NCBI GenBank assembly: GCA_019116885.1
Contig: DXAU01000022.1
Coordinates: forward strand, 1 to 48,532
Direction: 5' to 3'
DNA from: Candidatus Mediterraneibacter pullistercoris
GTDB lineage: Bacteria; Bacillota; Clostridia; Lachnospirales; Lachnospiraceae
Length of the DNA: 48,532 nucleotides
Positions within the stretch are counted from its first letter, which is position 1; each line of letters opens with the position of its first letter. A program made the position numbers and the translations under genes. Below, in pieces: positions 35,101 to 44,849 of the stretch. The notes under the pieces were generated by a model. It searched no databases and was not told where the DNA came from. It saw nothing but the letters and a program-made list of their open reading frames with translations.

Positions 35101-36501
35101 ATGAGCGCAAAAGCCGTGATAAAGAATGTGATAACGAAAGGGCCGGTAAAAACCTGGGAGATCCACCAGCAGAGAAAACAGGAGAAGATCAGACAGGCAA
35201 AGCTGGCGGAGATGAAGCAGCAGGTCATAGCAGGGATAATAGACGGGGATTATGCAGACGTGAAAGATCTGTTTATCGAGTACCTCAAGCTGGACCGCAA
35301 AGGGGAGATCTCCGATAAGTATTATGAGAAACGGCTGAAGAGCCTGTTTGTCAAAGAGATATACCCCCGTGTCTATGAGCTGGAAAGTAAAAAACCTGTC
35401 GAGAATAAAGCGATCTTTATGGAGAGAGGGGGAGGACTGTCGCAGAGCGTGCTCTACATGCGCGACTATATCAAAAAGAATACAGACTGCGAAGTGATTG
35501 ACCACTTTTTGTATGTAAGAGAAGTTCCAAACGAAGTATATTTTGAAAACGGAAAGAAGTATATCCGGGATATGGGAACGGCCAGGGCGGTCTTTATAAG
35601 TACTGCGAATGATCTGACAAGCTATTTTAAGCTGAGGCCGGAGACGAAATATATCCAGTTATGGCATGGGTGCGGCATTTTCAAAAAAGTGGGTCTGAGC
35701 GCGATAGACAAAAAGTTCGGCAAAAGCCCGGCTTCCCACAAAGAGTATCCGCTTAATACGAATTATTCTTACGTTACGATCGCCAGTCCTGAACAGTCAT
35801 GGATTTTTGAGGAATCCATGGGAATTGACAAGGATTCCGGAATCATTGTTCCCACAGGGGTAAGCAGGACAGATGAGTTTTTTGATCCGGAATATGTGAA
35901 AGGATGTTATGAGAAGATCCATAAAATCATTCCTGCCACAAAAGAAAAGAAGATCATATTGTACGCCCCTACGTTCAGGGGACAGGTGGAAAAAGCAGTC
36001 TCTCCTGACAAACTGGATGTAGAAAAATTTTATAATGCATTTCACGAGGATTATGTGCTGATATTCAAACATCACGGGGTGGCGCTTGAAGTTCCGGAGA
36101 TTCCGGAGAAATACAAAGATTCTTTTGCTTTTGATCTGACAAAAGGAAAAGGAGTGACGATCAATGACCTGATGACTGTAGCTGATATACTGATCACGGA
36201 TTATTCGTCGGTCGTCTTTGAATATGCACTGTTTGAAAGGCCGATGGCTTTCTTCACCTATGATCTGGAAGACTATATCGATGAGAGAGGGCTGTATTAT
36301 GACTTTGACGAAATAACCCCTGGACCGCTCTGCTTTACAAATGAAGAACTGATTGACTATATCTCTGAGATTGACACGAAGTTTGATAAGCAGGAAGTTA
36401 TCGACTTTAAAGAGAGGTTCATGTCAGCTTGCGACGGCCACTCAACAGAGCGGATATGGGCGCTGGTAGAAGGAGAACAGCCGAAAGGAGCAGAGGGATG
36501 A
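35101..36501 (+). CDS. CDP-glycerol glycerophosphotransferase-family protein (TagB-like), 466 aa
   Basis: An N-terminal charged, coiled-coil-like stretch (about residues 20-50, QQRKQEKIRQAKLAEMKQQ) leads into the transferase domain: IQLWHGCGIFKKVGLSAID, IIVPTGVSRTDEFFD, KKIILYAPTFRGQVE, IFKHHGVALEVPE, and ADILITDYSSVVFEYALFERPM. The WHG and TDYSS boxes are in their most standard form of the four family members here. The following tagD gene overlaps its stop by 4 bases (ATGA), so substrate synthesis (TagD) and use (this enzyme) are translationally coupled. Primase or polymerase cannot be decided. ATG 35101 follows GGAAGGAG. Confidence 0.92.
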   Translation: MSAKAVIKNVITKGPVKTWEIHQQRKQEKIRQAKLAEMKQQVIAGIIDGDYADVKDLFIEYLKLDRKGEISDKYYEKRLKSLFVKEIYPRVYELESKKPVENKAIFMERGGGLSQSVLYMRDYIKKNTDCEVIDHFLYVREVPNEVYFENGKKYIRDMGTARAVFISTANDLTSYFKLRPETKYIQLWHGCGIFKKVGLSAIDKKFGKSPASHKEYPLNTNYSYVTIASPEQSWIFEESMGIDKDSGIIVPTGVSRTDEFFDPEYVKGCYEKIHKIIPATKEKKIILYAPTFRGQVEKAVSPDKLDVEKFYNAFHEDYVLIFKHHGVALEVPEIPEKYKDSFAFDLTKGKGVTINDLMTVADILITDYSSVVFEYALFERPMAFFTYDLEDYIDERGLYYDFDEITPGPLCFTNEELIDYISEIDTKFDKQEVIDFKERFMSACDGHSTERIWALVEGEQPKGAEG

Positions 36502-36917
36502 AAAGGGTATTGACTTATGGAACATTTGACCTGCTGCATTACGGGCATATCCGCCTTTTAAAGCGGGCGAAAGCATTGGGGGATTACCTGATTGTCGCCA
36601 TATCAACGGATGAGTTCAATGCGGTAAAAGGGAAAAAAGCCTATCATGACTATCAGACAAGAAAAGAGATGCTGGAAGCCGTCAGATATGTGGATCTCGT
36701 GATTCCGGAAAATAACTGGGATCAGAAGCGCGACGATGTAAAAAACTATCATGTCGACGTTGTTGTAATGGGAAGCGACTGGGCAGGCCACGAGAAATTT
36801 GAGAACCTAAGAGACCTGTGCGAGGTCGTCTATCTTGACAGGACAGAGGGGATATCGACCACAAAGATAAAGAAAGAGCTGAATCTGCCTCAGGACGATC
36901 TGTACAGCAGGCAGTAA
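36498..36917 (+). CDS. tagD: Glycerol-3-phosphate cytidylyltransferase TagD
   Basis: TagD makes CDP-glycerol from CTP and sn-glycerol-3-phosphate, the donor for all four glycerophosphotransferase-family proteins here. The 139 residues fit the family (about 130). Motifs: YGTFDLLHYGHIRLLKRAK with the HxGH-type site (HYGH), VAISTDEFN, and RTEGISTTKIK, which are hallmarks of TagD. The frame opens earlier (36429), but ATG 36498 overlaps the upstream stop as ATGA and has AAAGGAG upstream. Its presence is the strongest evidence that the polymer contains glycerol phosphate. Confidence 0.97.
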   Translation: MKRVLTYGTFDLLHYGHIRLLKRAKALGDYLIVAISTDEFNAVKGKKAYHDYQTRKEMLEAVRYVDLVIPENNWDQKRDDVKNYHVDVVVMGSDWAGHEKFENLRDLCEVVYLDRTEGISTTKIKKELNLPQDDLYSRQ

Positions 36918-36958
36918 GCAGGACGGATCTTTCTCTGTATAAAAGGAGTGCATGGACA

Positions 36959-37999
36959 ATGGAAAAAGCAGCGCGTGTAAGAAATTCATATTGGGACAAC
37001 CTGAAAGGGATTCTTATTCTCCTTGTTGTCTGCGGGCACTTATGCGAGCGGTATATCGATGATTCCGGTCTGCTCAGGCACATATGGATCGTGGTCTACA
37101 GCTTTCATATGCCTCTTTTTATCTTTGTAAATGGATATTTTGCACGAAAATCTACGAAGCCAGCGGCGGAAAAGAGTCTTAAAATGCTCAAATATTATCT
37201 TCTTATGCAGGTTCTGTTCATGTTCGGAAACCATTGGATACGGGGGGCAGAATTTGAGCTTGCCATACTGGCAGAACCCGCCTACTGCTGCTGGTATCTG
37301 ATTTTCCTGGTTTACGCTTATCTGTTCATGAAGTTCCTGCCGGATGAGAAGACGAAAGTGGTAAAATGGGTTGCTGTGAGTCTGGTCTTAAGCCTGCTTG
37401 TGGGATTTGACGTGTCGGTAGGGCATCCCTATGGTGTGGGAAGGACGTTTTATTTCCTGCCGTATTTCTTTCTCGGTGCATTGTGGGCGGATACAGGCAG
37501 AGAGATTAAGACTGACAGACAGCGGAAAATCATCTGCGCGGTGCTTGCCGTGCTCATCTTTCTGGTGCTGTGGAAACTGGGGGACGCGGAATGGTTCAAC
37601 AGAAGTGTCTTTTCCGGACACCAGTCCTATGAAAGACTGTATCCGGATCACAGACTGTTCGGCCTTCTGAACAAAGCCGCCGCCTATGCAGCGGCTGCCG
37701 TGACCGGATTCCTTGCTCTGCATCTTGTGCCGCGGCGCAGGACCATCTTATGTTTTCTGGGACGGCACACCCTGCTGATCTATCTGGTACATATATTTGT
37801 ACTCCCGATGGAGTTCCACCTGATCAGGGATATAGAATTTGTCGGAGAAAAAGAACTGAATTCTGCTGTTATATTATTGATTTTGGCAGTAACTTCTGCC
37901 ATAATATGTTATGTCCTTTCTGTGTCATACAGATTTGTGATTTTAAATCTTATGAGTAAAATAAAAAAGGGAGAAGTTTTTGAAAGGAGAGCAAGATAA
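36959..37999 (+). CDS. Membrane acyltransferase (acyltransferase_3 family)
   Basis: The 346-residue product has about ten hydrophobic segments and the family start [19 protein letters not shown] with the catalytic-type histidine, then [20 protein letters not shown] and [20 protein letters not shown] near the C-terminus. It likely moves an acyl group onto a surface polymer. It is clearly related to each half of the double acyltransferase at 32984, since all three share SFHMPLF. AAAGGAG (36942-36948) lies 10 bases before ATG 36959. The next gene begins 1 base after its stop. Confidence 0.9.
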   Translation: MEKAARVRNSYWDNLKGILILLVVCGHLCERYIDDSGLLRHIWIVVYSFHMPLFIFVNGYFARKSTKPAAEKSLKMLKYYLLMQVLFMFGNHWIRGAEFELAILAEPAYCCWYLIFLVYAYLFMKFLPDEKTKVVKWVAVSLVLSLLVGFDVSVGHPYGVGRTFYFLPYFFLGALWADTGREIKTDRQRKIICAVLAVLIFLVLWKLGDAEWFNRSVFSGHQSYERLYPDHRLFGLLNKAAAYAAAAVTGFLALHLVPRRRTILCFLGRHTLLIYLVHIFVLPMEFHLIRDIEFVGEKELNSAVILLILAVTSAIICYVLSVSYRFVILNLMSKIKKGEVFERRAR

Positions 38000-38000
38000 A

Positions 38001-40067
38001 ATGGGAGTGAAAAAGTTAAACGCAGCTTTTGGGGCAGTCTTAATGTGCCTGAGCCTTTCTTCAGTTGCGGTATCAGCTAAAGAGGCTCCTGTGGAGATGG
38101 ATTATGAGACACTGCTGGTCCATCAGGATGAACATGGAGATGAGGTAAAAACAATTGCCGAAGCAGGCTGCGAAAGCGCCGGAGAGTACAGCTTCACATG
38201 TGGGGAAAGCGGAACGGAATACCATGTCACGGTTCCGGCGCTGGGACATACATGGGGAGAGACGCCGGAGGTTATACAGAAAGCAGATTATGAGAATCCG
38301 GGCGTGGAAAAGTATACTTGCAAAATATGCGGGGAGACAGAAGAGAGGCAGATTCCCCAGTTAAAGAAGACAAATAGTCTCGCGGTTTCCCGGAACAATC
38401 TGCAGGCTGATGCACAGACGAATGCGCAGCAGGATGTCCTGGTGAGTGAAATTACTCTGTCGCCGGATTCCCTGCAGATTCCTGTCCTTGAGACAGAATA
38501 TACAGTGCAGGCAGAAGTCAATGACGATGCGGCAGACAAGAGCCTTACCTGGCAGTCTGATCATTCAGAGATCGTATCTGTATATTCAGAGGATTCTGCA
38601 ACAGGAACGCTGGTCGCACACAAAGCGGGAACCGCAACGATCACTGTGTCGGCAAATGACGGATCCGGAGTCACGAAAGAGATGGAAGTGACTGTTTCCA
38701 ATCTGTTAGACGGTCTGTATGCCGATCCTACAGGAAAAGAAGAAGGTACATATTATTATCAGAACGGTATCCTCCAGAAGAATGTCACAGATGTAAGAAA
38801 GATAGGCGGAGAATGGTATAATCTCGTAAACGGAAAAGTCACAGGAAATACTGTGGCGGAGAACAGCAATGGCTGGTGGTATATCGACTCAAGCGGAAAA
38901 GTAGATTTTAATTATAATGGCACAGCCAGGAACGAGAAAGGGCTGTGGGTGATCCGCGATGGAGAAGTGGACTTTTCTGTCAACAGTGTCATAAAAGAAA
39001 AAGTCAACGGCAGCAGCGGCTGGTGGTATGTCCGCAGAGGCGAAGTCCAGTTAGATTACACCGGAGTAGCCAAAAATGACAATGGCTGGTGGCGCATTGT
39101 CAATGGAAAAGTTGACTTTAACTGCAACAGTGTGGAGAAGAATGAAAAAGGCTGGTGGTATATCCGGGGCGGAAAAGTAGATTTCGGCTACACAGGCGTG
39201 GCAAAGAACAGCAAAGGCTGGTGGCGCATCGTAAGAGGAAAAGTTGACTTTAAGTGCAACAGCGTGGAGAAGAATCATAAGGGCTGGTGGTATATCCGGG
39301 GCGGAAAAGTAGATTTCGGCTACACAGGCGTGGCAAAAAATAAAAACGGCTGGTGGCGCATCGTGGACGGAAAAGTTAACTTTAAGTGCAACAGCGTGGA
39401 AAAGAATGAAAAAGGCTGGTGGTACATCCGAAACGGAAAAGTGGATTTCGGCTACACAGGCGTGGCAAAGAACAGCAAAGGCTGGTGGCGCATTGAAAAC
39501 GGCAAGGTAAACTTTGGTTACACCGGAGTAGGGATCAACTCTAACGGCGGATGGTATCTCCAAAACGGCAAGGTTGACTTTAATAAAAACGGACGGATCA
39601 GATGGAAAGGGAAGTCCTATGAAGTAAGAAACGGAAAAGTCAGGCTCTATACGAACTATTCGATGTTCCAAAGAGCGCAGAACATGAGCAGCCGCACGAA
39701 CTGGCTGATCCTGGTAGATACAAGAACAAATAAAACGGCAGTTTACTATGGTTCCAGAGGAAACTGGGCGGAGATGAAATACTGGAACTGTACGACAGGA
39801 GCGGCAGGATCGCCTACAGTAAAGGGTTCTTTCACTGTCCAGTCCAAGGGACTTGCATTTGGCAGTGGATATACATGCTGGTATTACACTCAATTTTACG
39901 GGAATTACCTGTTCCACTCCATATTGTATAATCCTGGCAGCAAAACAAGCGTACAGGATGGCAGGCTCGGAATCAATGCTTCTCATGGATGTATAAGATT
40001 AAGCCTGGCAAATGCCAAATGGATCTACGACAATATACCAAGAGGAACGAAAGTTTATATTTACTAG
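38001..40067 (+). CDS. Secreted L,D-transpeptidase with GWW wall-binding repeats
   Basis: The 688-residue product has a signal peptide ([18 protein letters not shown], cleavage near VSA), a short cysteine-bearing segment with GHTWG and CKICGE, then a Big_2-like domain (about residues 146-236: [30 protein letters not shown]). About 13 GWW repeats fill residues 237-545. The C-terminal YkuD domain (about 552-688) ends with the active-site box SHGCIRL, Cys664 and His662. Such enzymes make 3-3 cross-links or fix proteins to peptidoglycan. It is unusual that the repeats lie between the signal peptide and the catalytic domain. A TTG at 37980 is in frame, but AAAGGAG (37984-37990) fixes ATG 38001, 1 base after the acyltransferase stop. 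Confidence 0.94.
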   Translation: MGVKKLNAAFGAVLMCLSLSSVAVSAKEAPVEMDYETLLVHQDEHGDEVKTIAEAGCESAGEYSFTCGESGTEYHVTVPALGHTWGETPEVIQKADYENPGVEKYTCKICGETEERQIPQLKKTNSLAVSRNNLQADAQTNAQQDVLVSEITLSPDSLQIPVLETEYTVQAEVNDDAADKSLTWQSDHSEIVSVYSEDSATGTLVAHKAGTATITVSANDGSGVTKEMEVTVSNLLDGLYADPTGKEEGTYYYQNGILQKNVTDVRKIGGEWYNLVNGKVTGNTVAENSNGWWYIDSSGKVDFNYNGTARNEKGLWVIRDGEVDFSVNSVIKEKVNGSSGWWYVRRGEVQLDYTGVAKNDNGWWRIVNGKVDFNCNSVEKNEKGWWYIRGGKVDFGYTGVAKNSKGWWRIVRGKVDFKCNSVEKNHKGWWYIRGGKVDFGYTGVAKNKNGWWRIVDGKVNFKCNSVEKNEKGWWYIRNGKVDFGYTGVAKNSKGWWRIENGKVNFGYTGVGINSNGGWYLQNGKVDFNKNGRIRWKGKSYEVRNGKVRLYTNYSMFQRAQNMSSRTNWLILVDTRTNKTAVYYGSRGNWAEMKYWNCTTGAAGSPTVKGSFTVQSKGLAFGSGYTCWYYTQFYGNYLFHSILYNPGSKTSVQDGRLGINASHGCIRLSLANAKWIYDNIPRGTKVYIY
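38713..39650 (+). repeat. GWW repeat array of the L,D-transpeptidase
   Basis: About 13 coding units of 66-75 bases. In the middle, pairs of units (VEKN... then VAKN...) form a 132-base higher-order repeat with near-identical copies starting at 39123, 39255 and 39387. One VIKEKVNG-type unit begins near 38986. Confidence 0.85.
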
Positions 40068-40073
40068 AATGTG

Positions 40074-40120
40074 GGGCGGGGAGCTTTGGCATGGAGATAT
40101 CATGTCAGGACTCCCCGCCC
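40074..40120 (+). terminator. GC-rich stem-loop after the L,D-transpeptidase (no T-tract)
   Basis: GGGCGGGGAG (40074-40083) and CTCCCCGCCC (40111-40120) form a perfect 10-base GC stem around a 27-base loop that itself has a weak hairpin. No T run follows. A new consensus promoter starts 45 bases on, so a transcript end here is likely. Confidence 0.6.
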
Positions 40121-40165
40121 GTATGCAGAGGAAAGACGGTCGATGTGAGACTGTAAAGAAAAACT

Positions 40166-40194
40166 TTGACAAACATAATGTAGTAAAGTATACT
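40166..40194 (+). promoter_or_regulatory. Near-consensus sigma-A promoter for the second exporter operon
   Basis: TTGACA (40166-40171), exactly 17 bases, then TATACT (40189-40194) is the best promoter in the window. It lies 49 bases before the permease gene at 40243, and probably drives the genes up to about 47458. Confidence 0.85.
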
Positions 40195-40242
40195 TATAGC
40201 CGTGTGAATCGTAGAAATGTTTAAGACGTACCAGGAGGATAC

Positions 40243-41064
40243 ATGGTGTTTACCAGCATAAAATACGTTTGGAAAGAGAATATAGAGAATTTATACAGGA
40301 TCTACTGCATTGCGAAATATGAACTGCTGGCAGATATACGGGATTCTAAATTTGGCATATTCTGGAACTTTGCATCTCCTGCCATCCAGGTGCTGACATA
40401 CTGGCTGGTATTCGGAATGGCCTGGGGAAGAAAACCAGTGGGAAATATTCCTTATCTGGCATGGCTTGTGGCGGGATACAGTGCATGGTGGTTTGTAAAG
40501 CCATGTATTGAACGCGGCTGCAATTCAATATTTTCCAAGACAAATGTAATCACAAAGATGAAATTCCCGGTCAGCGTTCTGCCCGCAACAGTCTGTGTAA
40601 AGGAATTTTTTAATCACTGCTGTATGCTTGTGATCGCTTTTGCGACGCTTTTTCTTTACGGGTTCTTTCCGAATATGTATTGGCTTGGGCTGATCTATTA
40701 TGCAATATGTGCATTTGCATTTTCTGAAGCAGTTGCTATGATCCTTTCAGTGCTTAATATGCTCTGGCGGGATGTGAAGAAACTGGTGATTTCCCTGATG
40801 CGGATGCTGATGTATTTTTCTCCTGTAATATGGGAGTGCAATTTTGGGGACAATGTGCCATATCACAATGTGCTCAATTTTATCATGAAGCTCAATCCAT
40901 TATATTATATAATAAATGGATACAGGGAATCTGTGTTTTACGAAACCGGATTTTGGCAGCATCCTGCTCTGACATTATATTTCTGGAGCGTTACGCTCAT
41001 ATTGTTTGCGGTAGGATGCATGCTCATGTATAAATTCAGGCGCAAGTTTATCGATCTGATATAA
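40243..41064 (+). CDS. ABC-2-type polymer exporter permease (TagG-like), second copy
   Basis: The 273-residue product begins with an amphipathic segment (YCIAKYELLADIRDSKFG), then about six membrane helices starting with SPAIQVLTYWLVFGMAWG and ending IFWSVT-type sequence near residue 260; NPLYYIINGYRESVFY near the C-terminus matches the ABC-2 polysaccharide exporter family. The ATPase gene follows after 13 bases. CAGGAGG is 4 bases before ATG 40243. It differs throughout from the permease at 21596, so it is not a recent duplication; the two exporters may serve different polymers. Confidence 0.93.
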   Translation: MVFTSIKYVWKENIENLYRIYCIAKYELLADIRDSKFGIFWNFASPAIQVLTYWLVFGMAWGRKPVGNIPYLAWLVAGYSAWWFVKPCIERGCNSIFSKTNVITKMKFPVSVLPATVCVKEFFNHCCMLVIAFATLFLYGFFPNMYWLGLIYYAICAFAFSEAVAMILSVLNMLWRDVKKLVISLMRMLMYFSPVIWECNFGDNVPYHNVLNFIMKLNPLYYIINGYRESVFYETGFWQHPALTLYFWSVTLILFAVGCMLMYKFRRKFIDLI

Positions 41065-41077
41065 AAGGACAGGGACT

Positions 41078-41899
41078 ATGAATCAAATTGAGTACGCAGT
41101 TGAGATGGAAAAAATCTCCAAAATATATAAGCTGAAAAAGAAAGACGTGAACTCTCCCGGGGCGGAGCGTTTTTATGCATTGAAAGACATCTCTCTGAAA
41201 ATTCAGAAAGGCGACGTCGTGGGAATCCTGGGAACAAATGGTTCTGGAAAGTCCACGCTGGCACAGGTTTTGGCAGGAATCTCAGAGATAGACGAAGGAA
41301 ATATAACGATAAACGGTGAGCAGGCGCTGATCTCCATTAATACCGGGTTGAACAATCAGCTCACAGGGTTTGAAAATATCAATGTCAAGGGAGCTTTGCT
41401 GGGATTTAATAAAAAGAAAGTACAGGAGATCACAGAAGGCGTGATTGAGTTTGCCGAATTGGGAGACTTCCTTTATCAGCCTGTTAAGACATATTCCAGC
41501 GGTATGAAATCAAGGCTTGGATTTTCCATTTCCCTAGCCCTGGATCCGGATATATTGATCGTAGATGAGGCTCTTTCTGTTGGAGATAAAGGATTTGCAA
41601 AAAAATGTCTGAACAGGATGAAACAGCTTCGTGATGAAAAGGAGAAAACAATCCTTTTTATCTCACATTCACTCCCCCAGGTGAAAGGGTTCTGCAGGAC
41701 GGGGTTGTGGATTGACGGCGGCCGTCTCAGAGAAATGGGAGATATAGATACGGTTTGTGACCATTATTCCGAGTATGTGGAAGAATTAAACGAACTTCCG
41801 AAAAAGGAGAAGAAAAAACTTTTGGAGGATAAACTCAAAGAACGCATAATCGTTGAGAAAAAGCGTTCTTTCTGGTCAAGAATCTGGGGGGAGAGATAA
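41078..41899 (+). CDS. ABC exporter ATPase (TagH-like), second copy
   Basis: The 273-residue product has Walker [16 protein letters not shown], the region [16 protein letters not shown], signature [12 protein letters not shown], Walker [13 protein letters not shown] and H-loop FISHS. The short N-terminal extension carries a KKKDVNSPG segment. The C-terminus is a highly charged tail of about 40 residues ([16 protein letters not shown], ending [11 protein letters not shown]), which may touch the membrane. It is the partner of the permease just upstream. The next gene, a secreted repeat protein, begins 5 bases after its stop, suggesting co-expression of export and a surface enzyme. Confidence 0.93.
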   Translation: MNQIEYAVEMEKISKIYKLKKKDVNSPGAERFYALKDISLKIQKGDVVGILGTNGSGKSTLAQVLAGISEIDEGNITINGEQALISINTGLNNQLTGFENINVKGALLGFNKKKVQEITEGVIEFAELGDFLYQPVKTYSSGMKSRLGFSISLALDPDILIVDEALSVGDKGFAKKCLNRMKQLRDEKEKTILFISHSLPQVKGFCRTGLWIDGGRLREMGDIDTVCDHYSEYVEELNELPKKEKKKLLEDKLKERIIVEKKRSFWSRIWGER

Positions 41900-41904
41900 A
41901 CTTT

Positions 41905-44784
41905 ATGGATCGAAAACATACTTTCAGAAAAGGCAAAGATCACATAGCCATATGCAGGGGACTTCGGGGAAGACTTGCTGCAGCCATATGTGCGGCGGCA
42001 GTCTGTATTGCTATGCCATATCCGATACAGGTTCAGGCAGTGGAAGCCGGGGACGCAGAGAATCAGGAACAGTTAGAACAGTCAGACCAGATGGAAAATG
42101 ACACAGCGCAGGAAGAACTGACCGGAGAAGAAAAAGATCAGGGTACGGCAGATCAGAATACGTCAGATCAGGATTCCGGAGAGAAGAAAGAAGCTGCGAA
42201 AACGGCTGCAGACGGGCCGGATACAGTGCAGCAGAACGCAGAAAAAGAGACGGCAGGAAAAAGGAAGGCAGACGCTCCGCAGCAGATGGATGTTACAGAA
42301 GAAGATCTTACGCTTCAGTATGATGACAGATATTCTCTGTCTGAATATATCAAAGACGGGTGGACGATCAAATCTCTTGAGACAACAAGAGTTGACTCTA
42401 ATTCAGTTTCCGGCGGAAAAAATACCGGAAAGAAAGACGGGGAAGTCATAAGACAGGACGGGCAGACAATCATTGCTTCCGGCGTGGGAACCGCAAAGAT
42501 TCTCCTTGTGCCCGCAGGACAGAGCGATGGGAGCGGAGCGGCAGAGACTCTGCAGATTAACGTTACAGTGGAGCCTGCAGAGCTGACGCTCATATATATA
42601 ACCGGGCAGAGCAATGCGGAAGGCTGGTGTTCGTCAAATACAGGGTATCTTCGCAGTGAGTCTGTCGCATGTGAAGACGGTTCTGTGTATTCGACGTACG
42701 CACCAGTCAATGCTTCCAGCTCTAAATCGTCTGTGATTGCAGGAATCAGCTTTTCAGAATACTGTACAGAGTCAAACGCTTCCCGGTTTGTTGCAGGATC
42801 TCTGACGGGCAGCAGCAGTATATCAGGAAACCAGATGCAATATTCTCTGGATACGCTGACAGAGTCCGGAGACGGGAAAACAGGACCGGACAGTGCGCTG
42901 GCCTATGAATGGAACCGTCTGACCGGGGATAAAGTGTGGGTAGTGAATACATCCTGGGGGGCCACCTCAGTAGTCAATTGGACTCCGGGAGGCGCTCAGT
43001 ATGAGCGCTCTATGGCTGTGAACCGTCTCGTACGACAGACGTATCAGGCAGAGATAGACGCGGGACATTATACGGAAGGAGAGAGCCTTCTGTGCTGGCT
43101 GCAGGGAGAAGCTGACAGATATATGACCGCAGAAGCATATTACAGTTCTTTTTCATCCATGTATAATGCCATGGTAAAAGATCTCGGATTGGATCTGTTC
43201 GGAATCATCATGGTGCGGTCCAATGAAGGGTCCCGCTCTAATGCAGAGGATATCAGTATGTCCGGTCCGCGTGTTGCACAGTATGCGGCAGGCGGAGCAG
43301 AGGGACTGGCAAAGGCTTATGTAGTAAGCAATGTGAATGAACAGTGGGTGACAAATGCGCAGGTCAAGAGTTATTTCTCCAAAGCCTACCCAGGAGGTTC
43401 TCTGACCTATCCGATGCAGAATGCATCGGTAGGACTGCCGGCCACTGTCGCAGAAGTACATAATGATATCCATTATTCACAGATTGGACATAATGAGAAC
43501 GGCATCACCGCGGCTGCGGGGATGTATGCTGTGCTGTCCGGAGGGACGGGGAGTGCAGCTCCCGGGATTGTCTGGAAAAACCGGGACGGCGTGCATGTGA
43601 CAAATCTTACGATGGATAAGGGAGAAGAAGTTACCGTAGTTCCGGCAGCGGATCCGTCCTATCGTGCGAAACAGGTGGACTATAGAGTTGAGGGTGCAGT
43701 AGGATTTGACGTAAAGACCGGGACAGTTACGGCGAAACAAAAAGGAACAGGTAAGATAACTGCTGTTGACTCCAGCGGAAAAGTACTGTCGGCATTGACG
43801 GTCACTGTGGAGGATGCTCTGGATCTTACAGAAGCAGCAGGGAAAAACTACACTGGATTGTTTCAGCACAAGGGTACGTGGTGGTATCTGAAAAACGGGT
43901 ATATACAGAGCGGATATGTCGGCGTAGTCCGCAATGAAAACGGCTGGTGGTATGTGGAAGACGGAAAAGTTGACTTTACCTACAATGGCTTTGCCCAGAA
44001 CAGCAATGGCTGGTGGTATATTGAAAATGGAAAAGTAACCTTTAAAAAGACCGACGTTATCAAAGGCGAAGTGAACGGCGAGGTAGCCTGGTGGCGAGTA
44101 GTAGACAGCGAGGTGGACTTCAACTGCAACAGTGTAGAAAAAAATAAGAACGGCTGGTGGTATATCCGTGGCGGAAAGGTGGACTTTAACTATACGGGAG
44201 TCGCGAAGAACAGCAAAGGCTGGTGGCGCATCGTAGACGGTAAAGTGGACTTTAAATGCAACAGTGTGGAGAAGAATCACCTGGGCTGGTGGTATATCCG
44301 AAACGGTAAGGTGGATTTCAGCTATACAGGAGTCGCGAAGAACAGCAAAGGCTGGTGGCGCATCGTAGACGGTAAAGTGGACTTTAAGTGCAACAGTGTG
44401 GAGAAGAATCACCTGGGCTGGTGGTATATCCGTGGCGGAAAGGTGAACTTTAACTATACGGGGGTTGCGAAGAACAGCAAAGGCTGGTGGCGCATCGTAG
44501 ACGGTAAAGTAGATTTTAAATGCAACAGTGTGGAGAAGAACCATCTAGGCTGGTGGTATATCCGTGGCGGAAAGGTGGATTTTAACTATACGGGAGTTGC
44601 AAAGAACAGCAAAGGCTGGTGGCGCATTGCAAACGGCAAGGTTAATTTCGGATTTAACGGGATTGCAAGGAACCATAACGGATGGTGGTATATCCGAAAC
44701 GGCAAGGTTAAATTCTCTTACAGCGGAACGGTCACATGGGAGGGACGGAGATACAGAGTGGTAAGAGGGGAAGTGCGAGTGTAA
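41905..44784 (+). CDS. Secreted SGNH/SASA-type esterase with GWW wall-binding repeats
   Basis: The 959-residue product starts with a long signal peptide (about residues 1-47, hydrophobic [16 protein letters not shown]), then an acidic Gln/Glu/Asp-rich linker to about residue 120. A small beta domain follows, and an SGNH-type hydrolase domain (about 225-545) with GQSNAEG (Ser236), WLQGEAD, and [11 protein letters not shown], which holds Asp521 and His523. It resembles sialate O-acetylesterase-type enzymes, so it probably removes O-acetyl groups from a glycan. A Big_2-like segment (about 565-640) precedes some 14 GWW repeats to the end. It sits 5 bases after an exporter ATPase and downstream of acyltransferase genes, so the wall polymer may be its substrate; that is inference. 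Confidence 0.9.
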   Translation: MDRKHTFRKGKDHIAICRGLRGRLAAAICAAAVCIAMPYPIQVQAVEAGDAENQEQLEQSDQMENDTAQEELTGEEKDQGTADQNTSDQDSGEKKEAAKTAADGPDTVQQNAEKETAGKRKADAPQQMDVTEEDLTLQYDDRYSLSEYIKDGWTIKSLETTRVDSNSVSGGKNTGKKDGEVIRQDGQTIIASGVGTAKILLVPAGQSDGSGAAETLQINVTVEPAELTLIYITGQSNAEGWCSSNTGYLRSESVACEDGSVYSTYAPVNASSSKSSVIAGISFSEYCTESNASRFVAGSLTGSSSISGNQMQYSLDTLTESGDGKTGPDSALAYEWNRLTGDKVWVVNTSWGATSVVNWTPGGAQYERSMAVNRLVRQTYQAEIDAGHYTEGESLLCWLQGEADRYMTAEAYYSSFSSMYNAMVKDLGLDLFGIIMVRSNEGSRSNAEDISMSGPRVAQYAAGGAEGLAKAYVVSNVNEQWVTNAQVKSYFSKAYPGGSLTYPMQNASVGLPATVAEVHNDIHYSQIGHNENGITAAAGMYAVLSGGTGSAAPGIVWKNRDGVHVTNLTMDKGEEVTVVPAADPSYRAKQVDYRVEGAVGFDVKTGTVTAKQKGTGKITAVDSSGKVLSALTVTVEDALDLTEAAGKNYTGLFQHKGTWWYLKNGYIQSGYVGVVRNENGWWYVEDGKVDFTYNGFAQNSNGWWYIENGKVTFKKTDVIKGEVNGEVAWWRVVDSEVDFNCNSVEKNKNGWWYIRGGKVDFNYTGVAKNSKGWWRIVDGKVDFKCNSVEKNHLGWWYIRNGKVDFSYTGVAKNSKGWWRIVDGKVDFKCNSVEKNHLGWWYIRGGKVNFNYTGVAKNSKGWWRIVDGKVDFKCNSVEKNHLGWWYIRGGKVDFNYTGVAKNSKGWWRIANGKVNFGFNGIARNHNGWWYIRNGKVKFSYSGTVTWEGRRYRVVRGEVRV
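43846..44784 (+). repeat. GWW repeat array of the esterase, with 132-base tandem copies
   Basis: About 14 coding units. Four copies of a 132-base pair of units start at 44125, 44257, 44389 and 44521, exactly in register, and the last three are almost identical at the base level. This suggests recent unequal crossing-over or conversion. One VIKGEVNGE-type unit begins near 44056. Confidence 0.88.
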
Positions 44785-44849
44785 ACAAACAGATGGAAGA
44801 CTGATGTATTCAGGAAGAAATCAGCGAAAGAGGTTAGGAGTCAACATCT

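Noticed and set aside
39051-39986. Minus-strand ORF opposite the transpeptidase
   Set aside because: Shadow of the GWW repeats and YkuD domain, with no support of its own.
40012-40224. 70-codon ORF overlapping the transpeptidase end
   Set aside because: It runs through the GC hairpin and the consensus promoter and has no ribosome site.
43477-44544. Long minus-strand ORF (355 codons) opposite the esterase repeats
   Set aside because: It mirrors the repeats as PPAFAVL-type runs. No ribosome site or known domain; it is open only because the coding repeat on the + strand lacks stops in that frame.
44125-44652. Regular 132-base spacing as a CRISPR array
   Set aside because: The whole unit is repeated with no variable spacers, and it is in frame coding sequence.
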